The position numbers and the translations under genes were made by a program. Below are positions 23,631 through 35,200 of a DNA stretch of 64,000 nucleotides, piece by piece (position 1 is the stretch's first letter; each line of letters starts with the position of its first letter). The stretch is from Hsuehochloa calcarea (taxonomy: Eukaryota > Streptophyta > Magnoliopsida > Poales > Poaceae). The stretch is taken from contig CM070594.1 of the NCBI GenBank assembly GCA_036346395.1, positions 22,477,385-22,541,384 on the forward strand, read 5' to 3'. The notes below the pieces were generated by a model. That model worked only from the letters and a program-made list of their open reading frames with translations. It did not search any database and was not told where the DNA came from.

Positions 23631-23941
23631 AACTCAGCTTCCCGAGTGTGGAGTCTCGACACGCCTGCCTTCCACTCCCATCAGCCTAGCTGACTAGCTA
23701 GCCGGCTGCCCAGCTGGCAGGTCACTGGCCCCCACCGCCAGCGGCGCGCCCACAACTCCAAGCCTACAAGGTGTGTATATAGATACACTTCTGTACGCCT
23801 CATACCGCCGAACCCAATCCAACGTCCGCAAAAAAGACGCTCGCTTCTTCTTTCCCTTGTTTCCATTCCACTCCCATCGCCCAAGCAAAACAAGAGCCTT
23901 TCGATCCCTCCCTAGCTAGCTAGTTGTTACTCGAGGAATCC
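23631..23941 (+). promoter_or_regulatory. Proximal promoter and 5' leader of the ERF gene
   Basis: About 310 bp separate the MULE end from the start codon. TATATAG at 23776-23782 is a plausible TATA box, which would place transcription start near 23805-23815 and give a leader of about 130 nt rich in C and T. No upstream ATG is seen between about 23800 and 23942. Confidence 0.55.
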
Positions 23942-24649
23942 ATGTGCGGCGGTGCCATCATCTTCGACTACATCCCGGCGCGCCGCCGGGTGTCCGCCGC
24001 CGACTTCTGGCCCGACGCCGACGACTCCGACTCCCACGGCCCCGCACCCGACGAAGGTTCATTTCTTCGCCGATTGCTTGTAGCACATGTTCGGCCGTGC
24101 AATTGAGTGACGTTAATTTACTCATGTATCTGCGTATCTGCAGCGCCGCGCGCCAAGCGGGAGCGGAAGAACCAGTACCGCGGCATCCGGCAGCGGCCGT
24201 GGGGGAAATGGGCAGCGGAGATCCGCGACCCCGTCAAGGGCGTCCGCGTCTGGCTCGGAACCTTCCCCACCGCAGAGGCCGCCGCGCGCGCCTACGACCG
24301 CGCCGCGCGCCGCATCAGGGGCGCCAAGGCCAAGGTCAACTTCCCCAACGAAGTTCTCGTCGGCGCGCCAGCGCACGCCGCTTCGGTCACGGTGGCGGGG
24401 GCTCCCCCGGCCATGCTCCCGCTGCCCAAGAAGGAGCTGGAGGCGGAGTCGGAGTCGGCCGCGTGCTCCAACGAGGTGAAGGATCTGTCCGAGGAGCTGA
24501 TGGCGTACGAGAACTACATGAACTTCCTCGGCATCCCCTACATGGAGGGCGGGGACGCGCCCGCCCCTGCCACCGCCGCCGAGGAGGCGCCTGCACCGGC
24601 CGAGCTTTGGAACTTCGAGGACTACTACCCGCCGTCACTGGCGCTCTGA
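23942..24649 (+). CDS. AP2/ERF transcription factor, group VII (oxygen-sensing type)
   Basis: Exon 1 (23942-24056) and exon 2 (24144-24649) join in phase 1 to give 206 residues. The protein begins MCGGAII, the group VII signature. In this family Met removal exposes Cys2, which plant cysteine oxidases oxidise to send the protein into the N-degron pathway in normal oxygen; under hypoxia or flooding it is stable. A basic stretch PRAKRERKNQ (40-49) is a likely nuclear signal. The AP2 domain spans about 49-106 (YRGIRQRPWGKWAAEIRDP, then VWLGTF and AYDRAA) with the ERF-type Ala and Asp, so GCC-box-like DNA binding is expected. Residues about 154-173 (LMAYENYMNFLGIPYMEGG) resemble a group VII C-terminal motif, and the acidic aromatic end (ELWNFEDYYPPSLAL) resembles an activation domain. 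The protein is at the short end of the group. Codons are strongly GC-ending. It is the only intact host gene in the window. The family is certain; the ortholog is not assigned. Confidence 0.95.
24057..24143 (+). other. Intron of the ERF gene (87 nt)
   Basis: The donor AAG|GTTC and the acceptor CTGCAG|CG keep the frame from residue 38 (Glu) through a split Ala codon to PRAKRERKNQ. A single intron before the AP2 domain is usual in group VII genes. Confidence 0.9.
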
Positions 24650-24902
24650 ATAATGTGCTCTGATAACATGTGAATTTTTTTCCTGCTCGTACCAGTCGCA
24701 GCAATTAGCGTCCAACTCTTGTGTTTCGTCGTTGATACCATTGCTTAATTGTAACTGTGATCGGTGTTCGTTTCGTACTTTTGTTGTAACCCGCAAATTA
24801 TATGTATATGTATGGACAACATTTCGCGATTTAACTCTGTCTGCGATTCAGCAACGGATGTTAATTTCCTAATTTCCGTGAGGCTAATTATATCCCTGAG
24901 AT
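24650..24902 (+). other. 3' untranslated/downstream region of the ERF gene
   Basis: The stop TGA at 24647-24649 is followed by T-rich and AT-rich sequence (TTTTTTTCC near 24675, TTGTAACCCGC near 24783, ATATGTATATGTATG near 24800) suitable for a 3' end. There is no clear single AATAAA, and the exact end cannot be placed. Confidence 0.45.
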
Positions 24903-25078
24903 TAGGGGTGGGAAAAAAGATACTCAAGTGTAGTTCGTCGATTCGTTTTAAAATTACCTTAATTACACTCGTTAATTGAAATTATTCGAAATCAAATTTA
25001 CTTGGCTCAACTCGTTAAACTATGTTATAAAAAAACTTGATAAGTCGAACACCTAACTCAGTATCCACCCCACCCTGA
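24903..25078. mobile_element. Possible hAT-like MITE (about 175 bp)
   Basis: The ends TTAGGGGTGGGA (about 24903) and TCCACCCCACCCTGA (to about 25078) are inverted. The AT-rich interior contains CTCGTTAA and AACTCGTTAA words, as in small hAT-type MITEs. Flanks GAGAT and GTGAG are only loosely similar, so no firm 8-bp duplication is shown. Confidence 0.35.
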
Positions 25079-25363
25079 TGTGAGAGTTGATTTTACAATC
25101 GGAGGGGGAGAATGGATCGTTGCACATTTGGCAATGTTCATCCCAGAACACTCCCATCCGGTAGCAAAAGATAAAGGAACAGAAAAAAACACGCTCCAAC
25201 GGGGCAAAGGCACAAGAGCAGGCTTTTCTTTTTTTGGACCGTACGATCAAACCGAGCCACCATAGTACGTAGCACACCAACGGTGCCGATCTGTCGGCGC
25301 GCACCGACTCGACCGCCGCTCCCGCGCCCCGAGGAGAGGAGCCGCCGTTGTTTTGCGGTTGTA

Positions 25364-25552
25364 CTACTGGTAGTACGCAGTCCCGGTGTAGTACGACACG
25401 TTTGACTCGTGGGCGTGGTTGTTGCTTGCAGCGGAGGCCAGCCGCTTCCTGTGGGCTGAGGATTCCGGGGGCAGCCGGCCGGCCGCTTGTTTCTGGGTCG
25501 CACACCAGAACACCAAGAAAGTGAGGCGAAGTTGGCATCTTCTGAGGACCAT
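25364..25552 (-). pseudogene. Protein-like ORF fragment (62 codons)
   Basis: The minus-strand frame reads a short hydrophobic stretch (LRLTFLVFWCA), a basic Ser/Ala/Asn-rich part (HRKRLASAASNNHAHE) and ends ...SYYTGTAYYQ before a stop. The composition looks like the C-terminal exon of a small membrane or secreted plant protein. No upstream exon is apparent at 25560-26260, so it may be a gene fragment. I do not recognise it. Confidence 0.3.
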
Positions 25553-26263
25553 TTCCGTTGATATTTCTAGTATGGATGACGAGACTTTCCTCTGTGCTCG
25601 TAAGGTACTTGAGGTACTTTCTCTATCACAAAAGGCTAACTTTGGAATAGAAAAAGTGAGTAAATATGAGTAATCTAGTAATTATTCTTGAGCTAACCTT
25701 CTATCTTATCTCCTTACCCTAACTCGCCGCCGTTGAGATCTGTCGTGCGACACTCCTCCCTTCTTGCTCCATCAGCGCTCCTCCAAACCATCCTCATCCA
25801 CACTCCTCCCCTTTCCATCCTCTGTCATCTCCCCTTCCCCTCATCCATTCATACGGAGCGGATAATCATCGATCTTCTGTATCTTCAATTTTCGGCTGCC
25901 ATCAAACTCATCCGTAGGCAGTGGGAAAATTACGTACTTATTATTCAATTACTAAGTTCAACACTTAGTTACATAGTCTGCATGAAATAGTATGCAAAAG
26001 TGGTGGGATATTATGTAATTCAAGCTCAGATGTACTGAGTTTTATATCCAATCACGTAGTCTGCAAGATCTAACATTTCATATACTTGGTATGCAAATCT
26101 AAATGACATCACTAGTCATCGCTATTCAGTGTCGCCGCCACACGTGAACACAACTCGCGCTGCCTAACCTGCCGCTTTTTGCCGTCACCACCGCAAGATG
26201 ATTGCAATACTTAGCTACCGGGCATGGAAGTCGTGCAAACTCTGGCGGACTCTGGCTCATGAT
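25553..26263. other. Spacer between gene fragment and copia LTR
   Basis: Low-complexity, C/T-rich and AT-rich sequence. I see no gene, RNA gene or mobile element that I can support. Confidence 0.4.
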
Positions 26264-26535
26264 TGTTGAGAAACTATGATCTTGACCCAGCAGCCGGTCT
26301 ATGTATAGACACTCCATCCGAAATTCTATCAGAGTCTCTAGCCTATAAATAGGGGATATTAATCACTGTAAAAGGCTGATCGCTTGAACGGTAATAAAGA
26401 GAAGCAGAAAATCCCCTACATTTATGTGTTCAATCTACTATTATGTTCTTTTGTTCTTTCATTATTTGATATGATTATATGTTTATCTACGAGTTGATCG
26501 TTCGGACTGGACTCGCCAGCGATATTTCCTCAACA
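26264..26535 (+). repeat. Short copia 5' LTR (272 bp)
   Basis: It starts TGTTGAG and ends CTCAACA, a perfect 7-bp terminal inverted repeat, and has a TATA box (CTATAAATAGGGG, about 26342-26354). It is followed at once by CGTTATCAGCATCATCG, the primer-site form common in grass copia elements. The 3' LTR is not in the window. Confidence 0.75.
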
Positions 26536-27286
26536 CGTTATCAGCATCATCGACTCTGGCATACCTCTAGACCTACTCTACTCGGATCGAAAAGTAATAT
26601 CACAATGCTCGTAGATCGAATCACATTTTATCATTTTCAATTCTGTAAATTTGGTTTTCTAGAGTTTTTCTACGGTGCAAATCCGCTCTAATCTACCGCG
26701 AGCTGACTTGAAGTCGCCGACCAAGCTGATCGGTGGGTTGCATGAAAGAGCAGATGTCGATTGCATTGTAGATTATACATTAGATGAACAGTTCTTGAAT
26801 GAACAGTACTTGTATGAACAGTGAATGAGAAGAAGAAAAACTTCGACGCCCAGCGCTGCCATATCCCCGCATGGCACCGTCCGTATACGGCCGCCGCACC
26901 GCCGGAGCCGGTGATTGCGCGCACACGGCCGCACGGCCGGCGGCTTGAAGCCGCCACGCCGCCGGCCGCCACGCGCTTTACGCGTGGCGCACCGAGTGCC
27001 AACTCGCCCGGCCGTGTCACCCACCTCGCAGTCGTTGGTCCCGGTGCCGAACCACCAAGCGCGCCTGAACCTGCACCACCGGAAGCAATGGGCAAGCCAT
27101 CGCCACGCAAAGAAAGAAAGAATAAAAGGGCGACGGAGCACCGCCGCCGCGCACCTAGCCGAGCCACGTCTCATCCAGCCAGGAGCCGCACCGCCGTTGG
27201 CCCAAAGCCGCCTCTGCTGGTCCCGCTATCTGCCGCCTCGGTCACGCCTCCGCGCCGCGCTGCACCGCCGCACGCTGGAGCCCGCG
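26536..27286 (+). mobile_element. Copia 5' internal region, GC-rich leader
   Basis: Primer site at 26536, then an untranslated leader that becomes very GC-rich from about 26850. It is cut at CCGCG (27282-27286) by the giant-LTR element and resumes with CCGCG at 58198. The long ORFs in this GC-rich part are not backed by any recognisable domain. Confidence 0.6.
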
Positions 27287-28337
27287 TGTCGAACCCGGGA
27301 GTAACACCCACAAATGCTCTGTGTATTTCTGAACTAGTCCCATGATCATTAGATAGTTCACATAGTAAAGAAATATGGTAACATCCATAAATCGCACAAC
27401 TTTATTAATAATCAAAGTTGATTACAAGAAAAGCTTACAAACCAGCAGTAAAGAACACAACGGAAGACGATGGAGTAGTAGAGCCCAGCTAATCTACCAC
27501 ATGTAATCGACTAGGGGTATGGCCTAGTCAGTAAGATCCACACCGGTAGCGAAGTCCTTCTCCTCTGGAATTTATTTGCATTAAGCAAGGGTGAGCACAA
27601 ACAACCGTGCTCGCAAGTTACACCCATAACAGAGTTAATGCATGCATGGATATTATCAACGGAAGGCTTATAGGGTTATTTGTGCAAAAGCAATATTTAA
27701 CATTTCAATTACAATACTATGTTCGAAAGCTCAAGTTTTACAATATCTAAAACTGAGTTTTAACTGAATTAATAAAGCTAGTGTAGGCACCAACCTAACA
27801 CTAACTTAAACACGGGTACCAACCTGGGGCTTCAACCCATAATTTTCTTGTGGACACCCATCCATCTCATAAACTATTTTATAAAACATTTTGAAAACAA
27901 AAAAAAAAAATCAAAGTCTAATCCATGAAAGGCTTTTCTTAGCATGTCCATGGCCGTGGATATGGCTATTTGAATATATTGACACTCTGCAGAGTCTGTA
28001 CAGCTTTACCCACAAGAGATTATTTACTTTAACTATCAGCCATGATAAGCTTCTGAAGGCTGCTACTAAGCAAATATCACGAGGCCTTTACCCTACACTA
28101 TTTCAACATAGTTGTATCCGCTAAGGTTTCGCTTCCTTTGGACTCACCGCCGGAAGCCCTCTCTTGCGCCAAGTGGGAATAGAAGTAAGTCACTCAGAAA
28201 CCCACACCCCAAGGTGACACAACCACGGTGAAATAAAGTAGGTTACTTAGCCAAGTCTGTCCCACTTCAGACTTGTGGTAGTATGATTTTAGCTTAACAA
28301 TCCGCAGCTTGCAGACCGGTCCTTATATGACTGGGTG

Positions 28338-28494
28338 ACTTCCATAACAATCCCTGGGCTACAAACATTCCCGAATTGAACCTGTGCATAATCTTGCACC
28401 CACCAATGGTCCAATTCACCCAAGTCCACCCCAGTTTTTTTTTTCAGGTTAAAACATTTTAACAAGCCTCTATGGTAAAAACAATACCATAGTC
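28338..28494 (+). repeat. Flank duplication, left copy (157 bp)
   Basis: ACTTCCATAACAATCCC... to ...ACCATAGTC is repeated at 38117-38270 on the other side of the nested gypsy element. This is far longer than a 5-bp target duplication. Confidence 0.85.
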
Positions 28495-30813
28495 AAAAGC
28501 GCCTTAAGGGCTGAGTGTAATTAAATTAATTAGTTAAAGAATTAAGGGCTTGTGCGTAATTAAATAAAAAAGAATTTGTGAAAATAGAATTTTAGAATTT
28601 TTTTGAGAGATATATAAATGGAATTTGGGTTTTCCAGAACCCTAGCTTTTTTCTTTTGTTTTTCCAATCCGCCGCCGCCTCCACTTTTTTCTTCCAAGCC
28701 GCTGCTGCGCTGCCGATTTTCGTTGGTTGCACTGCCGCCCTTGCGTTGGATTGGCTGCTGGCACCGCCGCTGCACTTGCCCTTCAAGGCCAAGCTGAAGC
28801 TAACGCCGGCTGGCGCGTGGAGCCGTCCGGCTTGCCTTTGCTTCACAGATCGCCGACGCTTAGCCGAAGCCGTTTGTCGCGTCGCCCTCCCGCTGGCTGC
28901 GGAGTCGCTACGCCATCAAGCTCGCCGCCGAGCGCCGCTCTCGAGCCGACGGCATCGCTGCGGCGTGGACCGCCTGGTCTGCTGCAAGTCACTGTCCGAG
29001 ACCGCTGCCGAAGATTTGTTTAACCGGCTGATTAGGTGGGTTACTGTTCGACTAATCAAGTGAATTAGTAGTAGTTTTAGCTTTAAGCCGAATCAATACT
29101 TGATTAACTTTTAGTGCTTTGGTTTCCTGCTGAACTAATAACATGATTAATAGTTGATTAGTTTGGTCGGAACATTAAGGAAAATTAATATGATGTTTGT
29201 AGTCGGAGATATCAATTAATAGATCTGTTTAGCTGCTGTTCTGTTGAGCGATTTATTCGGGTATCTTAATGGCGAATTTTGGAAATCTTATCTACTAGTT
29301 AATTGTAGATAATTTCGATATCTTTCTATAGCATATTTTATCATGTCAATCGGACAAGTAGAATTCGAGTTATAATTTTCGGAAGACCGCTGTTTTGTGG
29401 TTGTCGATTTCGCGCTGTTTTGGTAGACCGTAGATTAAAAATAGTAAATAGCTTAATTAGAGTTTTTGATCTACATGAAAGTTGTAGATAATTGTCCAAT
29501 GATTCTGTAGAATCTGAGAACGCGCATTTTGGTTGAGTAAAACAAAAGTTATGAATTTAGTAAGACTGCTGTTCCGAAGCGGACAGATCGGCTTTCTGGG
29601 CTGAATACGGAGGGTTAGATGATTTAATTAGAAGTCTTTGTAATCTAAGAAAATGTGGATAATTTTATGAAGAATCCAGAATGGGGTGGTTTGTGGTGAT
29701 CGGACTTTCGAGTCAAAAGTTACGTTCGTTTTAGTACTAAGACAGCTTTGGGTAACTTTTTGGTACCGGCGTAACGTGGAATATTTGGGGACGTGTAGGA
29801 GCGATGTCGATTGATTGCTATTCTTGTTGCTGTAGCTTGTGTTGAGGTTTGTATATTTAATGTAGGAGAGGCGTCGTGTTTGTTGCCATCTGCTGGCCAA
29901 ATTGTGCGTCGCAACTAGTAAAGGCAAGTGCATGGTAGACAGCGATCAATGATCGATCACTGTTTTCTTTATCTTATATTACCATTATTGTTGTGCTTTT
30001 ATTTTGTTTAATTGCAAACAAATAATTGGTATGTTTATATCTTGGTTGACAAGCATGATGAAAAGTTGGATATGATGTTTATGATGGAGTTTGCATGTTT
30101 ACATTCATAAGCATCTTTGCATATGAGCAGGTGATCATGAATGATCACAACTCCACGGGAGTGGAGGAGGTCCCCGATCCTTATGGAGGAACGGGCTTGA
30201 GAGTGAATGTTGTCGCGAGCATTCACTCATGCTATACCGGTATACGCGAAAGAAGTGCATGTGGACATGTAGAGTAGACTTGCATTGATACATGAGATTA
30301 ATGGATGTGAATCAAATAGAAGTACCTGTGATGATAATGAAGTTATTGAATGCTGTTGATTTATTATTGTTCGTTATTTATGGATGTGTTTGCTGAGTCG
30401 TGGACTCACCCTTGCTCTATTTGTTGTTTTTAGGTGATCTTCGAGGCTGCCGTATCTGAGAGCGAGTAGAGCACATGGACAACACATGATCATTTGCCAT
30501 AAGAATCTTTTCATTCACAATTGGTTTACTCTTGGACATGTTAGAGGTTGAATAAAGTTTAGGACAATGTTTGGACTAGACTATTTGCTTTATTAATTTT
30601 GGATTCATTGGTTGATGCTATTTTGGATTATTTACCTGGTTATAATTCCCATTGTTTATTTATTGTCGCTTGATCCATAATTATGCATGTCCTTTTGTGG
30701 TCTATTGATATGTTTATTGATGTTTTCTTGATGTAATTTTATAGTGTGTCGATAATTTTTAGTAAAGAGAGTAGTGTGGTGGCATTCTAGGCTCAAGGTT
30801 AATGGGTGTTACT
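28495..30813 (+). repeat. 5' LTR of nested gypsy element (2.32 kb, 5' end missing)
   Basis: It matches 35864-38116 but lacks the first 31 bases of the 3' LTR (which starts TGTAATACTC at 35833). It ends GGGTGTTACT at about 30813. ATATATAAATG at about 28609 may be a TATA box. Sequence from 29100 on is almost identical to the 3' LTR; 28650-29030 shows many small indels against 36010-36400. Confidence 0.85.
29924..30433 (+). other. Intron-like hairpin module in LTR
   Basis: AG|GCAAGT and TTTTTAG|GT bound 510 nt. The palindrome here is GTGAATG...CATTCAC (about 30201-30224), different in sequence from the GTGAACAC...GTGTTCAC of other families but in the same place before ATACCGGTAT (about 30234-30243). 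CTCCACGGGAGTGGAG (about 30150-30165) is also kept. Confidence 0.5.
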
Positions 30814-31076
30814 GATTGGTATCGAGCGGCTTTAGGTCCGTGGTGAATAGATTAACAACATAGGCAAACTAAAATTGTTAAAATTTGTTTTAGTTTAGTA
30901 AATCAACTAAAATTTGCTAATGGTTAAACAATCTAAAATTTGACACACTAGTGCACAGTAGGTTAGAGAGAGGTACGAATATAGTTTTTACGCTTCCGTT
31001 ATGTTGTTTATTGATGGATGAGTTTATTTTGAGCTTTGAACTCATTGTGTATTGTTGATTGTGGTTGATAGCTATG
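30814..31076 (+). mobile_element. Gypsy leader with primer-binding site
   Basis: TTGGTATCGAGCGGC (30816-30830) is the tRNA-Met primer site with one base fewer than in the other copies. The leader runs to the gag start and holds no ORF of note. Confidence 0.75.
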
Positions 31077-32228
31077 CCGAGGGGTAGAGGACGTGGTCGT
31101 GGTGGCCGCGGTCGTGGAGGTCGTGGCCGCGCGAGGTTCCGTGGAGCCACCTCCGAGCAGCTTGAGTCGATGAGTGAGGGGTTGTCTTGACCCGCCTCCG
31201 GTTGGGGCCCAAGATGAGACCCCGCTTTCTTTGAGAGAGTTGGTGGGAGAGATCCGTGCTTTCGTCAACAAAGCGCCGGCACCCTCCGCCGCCGGCATCT
31301 GTTGTTGCTCTGCCGCACATCCACCGGTTCGAGGCGCGGATGTCACTGAGAGTGGATGGGGTTGAGGTTGGATCCGCTTGACTGCCTTGCACACCGGTCC
31401 AGCAATGGACCGGGTTGCGCTACATGGAGAGGCGCTTTGGAGCTTTAGAGATGTCTTCACCTCGAGGGTCCGCTTTGTAGCCTTTCAAACCAAAGGGCAA
31501 GCGGATATTTGGTGGAGGGCGTGTTGTCTTCGAGGACCGCCACTCAAGGGCCGCCACTTGGGAGGATTTTGTAGATCAGTTCAAGGGGAAGTTCTACCCC
31601 TACTCTTTTGTTGAGAAGATGGAGGTTGCCTTGACGACCTTTGCTCAGGGGAAGAGGTCTATTGCTGAGTATGAGGCCGAGTTCAACAACTTGGTTCGCT
31701 TGTCCCTTCAAGAGCTTAACGATGATCTTCGTAAGGCCAAGAGGTTCCGCTGGGGTCTCACCTGAGTACGCAAGATGTGTTGGGAGCTACTCCACCCGTG
31801 ATTACAGCCTGTGGTGGAGCAAGCTAGGGGCATGGAGTTGGAGATGCACCACAAAGGGGCGACAAGCCTCGTGGATCGGTAGTTTCGTGGTGACCGAAGA
31901 GGAGCTCTAGTGAGGGAAGTGGGTGCATTCGTCACACCTTTCAAGAAATTCAAGGAGGACCGCAGCTTTCGTGTCTAGCGATGAGGCCGCTCCTTCTTCT
32001 GCCTCGCCCTTTTGCAGTACTCGGCTCTTCGTCTGTCCCTGTAAGGGCATGCTTTGCTTTAAGTGCGGTGATGGACACTGCCGCCGAAAGTGCTCTTGGA
32101 CGGGATTGCCGCGGCAGTGGCCGACCGGGTCACAAGGAGCGGTGTGTCGCCGTAACCCCGCTAGAGTGATCAAGTGGGAGCTCGTGCCATCTTCTTCTTC
32201 GGGTCCCGCCGAGGATCTTTCCAGATAA
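31077..32228 (+). pseudogene. Gypsy gag, frameshifted
   Basis: It starts ATGCCGAGGGGTAGAGG, encoding an Arg-Gly-rich N-terminus (MPRGRGRGRGGRGRGG). Capsid blocks follow in shifting frames (RVRFVAFQTKGQADIWW at about 31470-31520), then a zinc knuckle with one residue too few (CFKCGDGHCRRKC, about 32052-32090). Gag forms the particle that packages element RNA. The frame changes several times, mostly by single bases. Confidence 0.8.
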
Positions 32229-35200
32229 TGACACTCCTCCAATGATGCCATTTCCTTCACTTTGGGCGCCTCAGTAGGGTACTCTCGGCGGCGCCACCTT
32301 CAAGACCGCTTCGTGTCCCACGACCGCTTTACCCGCACCGCCACAAGAGATTGTTGGGGCTCTCGCCGCCCGCGTCGTCTTCTTCGCCATGGCGCCACCG
32401 AGGTACGCCATGCCCACAATGAGTCCGTGGGTCGCCCCGACGTGGTGACAGTACTTTGCTTGTGGATTCGCTTGATGCTTTAGTCCTTTTGATTCGGGGC
32501 TACCTTTTCGCTTGTGTCGACGGCGTTTGCTAGAGAGCGAACTTGAGTATGCAAAGGATTTCTCGATCGGTGTTGGTTAGTTCTCCGGGGTATTATTGCT
32601 AGTTCTACTGTTTGTCCTGGGTGTTCTATTGTCATTGATGGAGAGGAGTTCACGGCGAATTTGATAGTTATACAAATGGAGCCGCTCGATGTTATCTTGG
32701 GTATGGATTGGTTGCACTCTTATCGAGCCGTGATATCTTGTTTCAGAGAATGTCTGTCTGTGCACTCGCCTGGGGAGACTTTGACTTTTCAGGAGTACGC
32801 CCGCGCTTCTTTCAATGTTGGTGGATTGTTTCCGGTCCGGCGTGGAAAATCGGACTTCTTTTAGCTCTTGCTGAGAAACCGAGTGTGGCTTCGCAGATTG
32901 AGGAGATTCCAGTGGTTAGTGATTATCCAGATGTGTTCCCAGCTGAGCTTCCGGTTTGCCACCGCGCGAGATGTGGAGTTTCGCATTGATCTTGTTCCGT
33001 ACTCGCCCCATCTCGATGTCTCCATATCGATTAGCACGTCCGCTCTGTGACGAGTTGAAGAAGCAGCTGGATGATTTGTTGGCTAAAGGTTTGATCAGCG
33101 TAGTGTATCACCGTGGGAGCTCTGTTCTATTCACGAGAAGAAGGATGGGAGTTGGCGATGTGTATTGATTATCGTGCGCTTAATGCACTACAATCAAGAA
33201 CAAATATCCATTACCCGCATTGAGGACTTGTTTGATCGCTTGAATGGAGCTCAAGTATTCTCCAAGATCGATCTCCAATGTCGGTATAATCAAATCGTGT
33301 GCGTGGCAGGATGTAGAGAAGACCGCTTTCTCCACCGTGTATGGACATTATGAGTATAAAGTTATGTCTTTTGGATTGACTAATGCACCGCCATTTTTAT
33401 GGAAACCATGAACAACATGTTACACGAGTATCTAGATGACTTCGTGGTGGTGTTCATTGATGATATTCTTATCTATTCCAAGACCAATGAGGATCATGAG
33501 CGCCATTTGAGGTCGGTTTTAGATACTTTGAGAGAGCACAAGTTCTATGCTAAATTGAAGAAGTGTGAGTTCGGATTTCGTATGGGTTTTCGGGTCATGT
33601 GATTAACCCTCGTGGCATTGTTTGTTGATCCTAGTAAGGTCTCCACAAAGGTGGATTGGAAGAGGCCACTAATGTGAAGGAGGTGAGGAGTTTCTTGGGA
33701 TTGGTCGTTATTATCGGCGCTTTGTGCAGGATTTCTCTATCATTGCCAAGCCGATGTCTCACTACTCGAGAAGGTGTGAGATTCCAAAGGACCGATGAGT
33801 GTGAGTGCGGTTTAGATTTTGAAGGACAAAGTTGGTGACCTCTCCTATTCTCACTCTTCCCGAGCCGGAAAGCGGTTCACAGTCTTTTCAGATGCGTCTC
33901 GAGTGGGTCTTGGATGTGTTCTCATGCAAGACGGTAAGGTAATTGCTTATTCGTCGAGGCGCTTAAAGAAGCACGAGCGAATTATCCCACTCATGATTTG
34001 GAGTTAGGTCATGTTGTTTTTGCTCTCAAGATTTGGAGGCATTATCTATACAATGAGCCTTGTGATATTTTCACAGATCACAAGAGTCTCAAATATATCT
34101 TCACTCAGAAGGATCTGAATTTGAGGCAAAGGAGGTGGTTGGAGTTGATCAAGCATTATGATCTTACTATTCAATATCATCCAGGCAAGGCCAATGTTGT
34201 TGCGGATGCTCTTAGTCGCAAGGCGACTCCTGCTACACTAGATTGCCTCATTGCTGATTTTGATCGCATGGGTATATCCTATTGTTATGCGGGCACGACA
34301 CGTGTTGAGACATAGTTGATTCTTGAGTCACTATTCTGCATCGTGCAAAGGGAAGCACAACAGAGTGACCGGCTACAGGAGGTTAGGAAGCGTCGGATGG
34401 AGGTAAAGAGAGTGATTTTAGTATGGATGATTCTGGTACTTTGAGGTTTAAAGGCCGTCTTTGTGTGCCACAAAAGGCGGAGGTCAAGGATGATATTTTG
34501 AGGGAGGCACATCGCACTCCATACACTGTTCATCCTGGTGAGACTAAGATGTATCGAGATCTGAAACAGAATTTTTGGTGGAAAAGAATGAAGGTGGACA
34601 TTGCTAATTATGTGGCTTCTTGTGGTGTTTGTCAGCAAGTGAAAGTCGAGCACAAGCGCCCCGCAGGTTGTTGCGCCTTTGGAGGTTCCCAGTGGCCTTG
34701 GGATGATATCTCTATGGACTTTGTGGTGGCGTTGCCTCGCTCACGCGAGAGGAAGGATGCGCTTGGGTAGTGGTGGATCGATTCAGCAAATCGGCACACT
34801 TTATTCCTATTCGCACGACAAATTCAGCGAGTGATCTAGCTCCTATTTATGTGCGTGAAATAGTAAGACTGCATGGTGTGCCAAAGACCATCATTTCTGA
34901 CAGGGACGCGAAGTTTGTCTCCAAGTTCTGGGAGAGTCTGCAGAGTGCATTGGGCACACACCCGCTTCGAGTACTGACTGCTTCACCCATGCATGGATGG
35001 GCAATGAGCGGACTATTCAGACTTTGGAGGATATGTTGCGATCTTGTGTTTTGTCTTGGAAGGGTAGTTGGGAGGACCAGTTGCCACTTGCAGAGTTTGC
35101 TTATAATAATAGTTACCATTCCAGTATTAGAGCCGCGCCATTTGAGGTTCTCTATGGGCGGAAGTGCAGATCGCCGCTTTGCTGGGATGCAGTTGGAGAG

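Noticed and set aside
26821..27345. 174-codon plus-strand ORF, with long minus-strand ORFs opposite
   Set aside because: GC-rich copia leader open in several frames on both strands, with no domain; the last part runs into an unrelated LTR at 27287.
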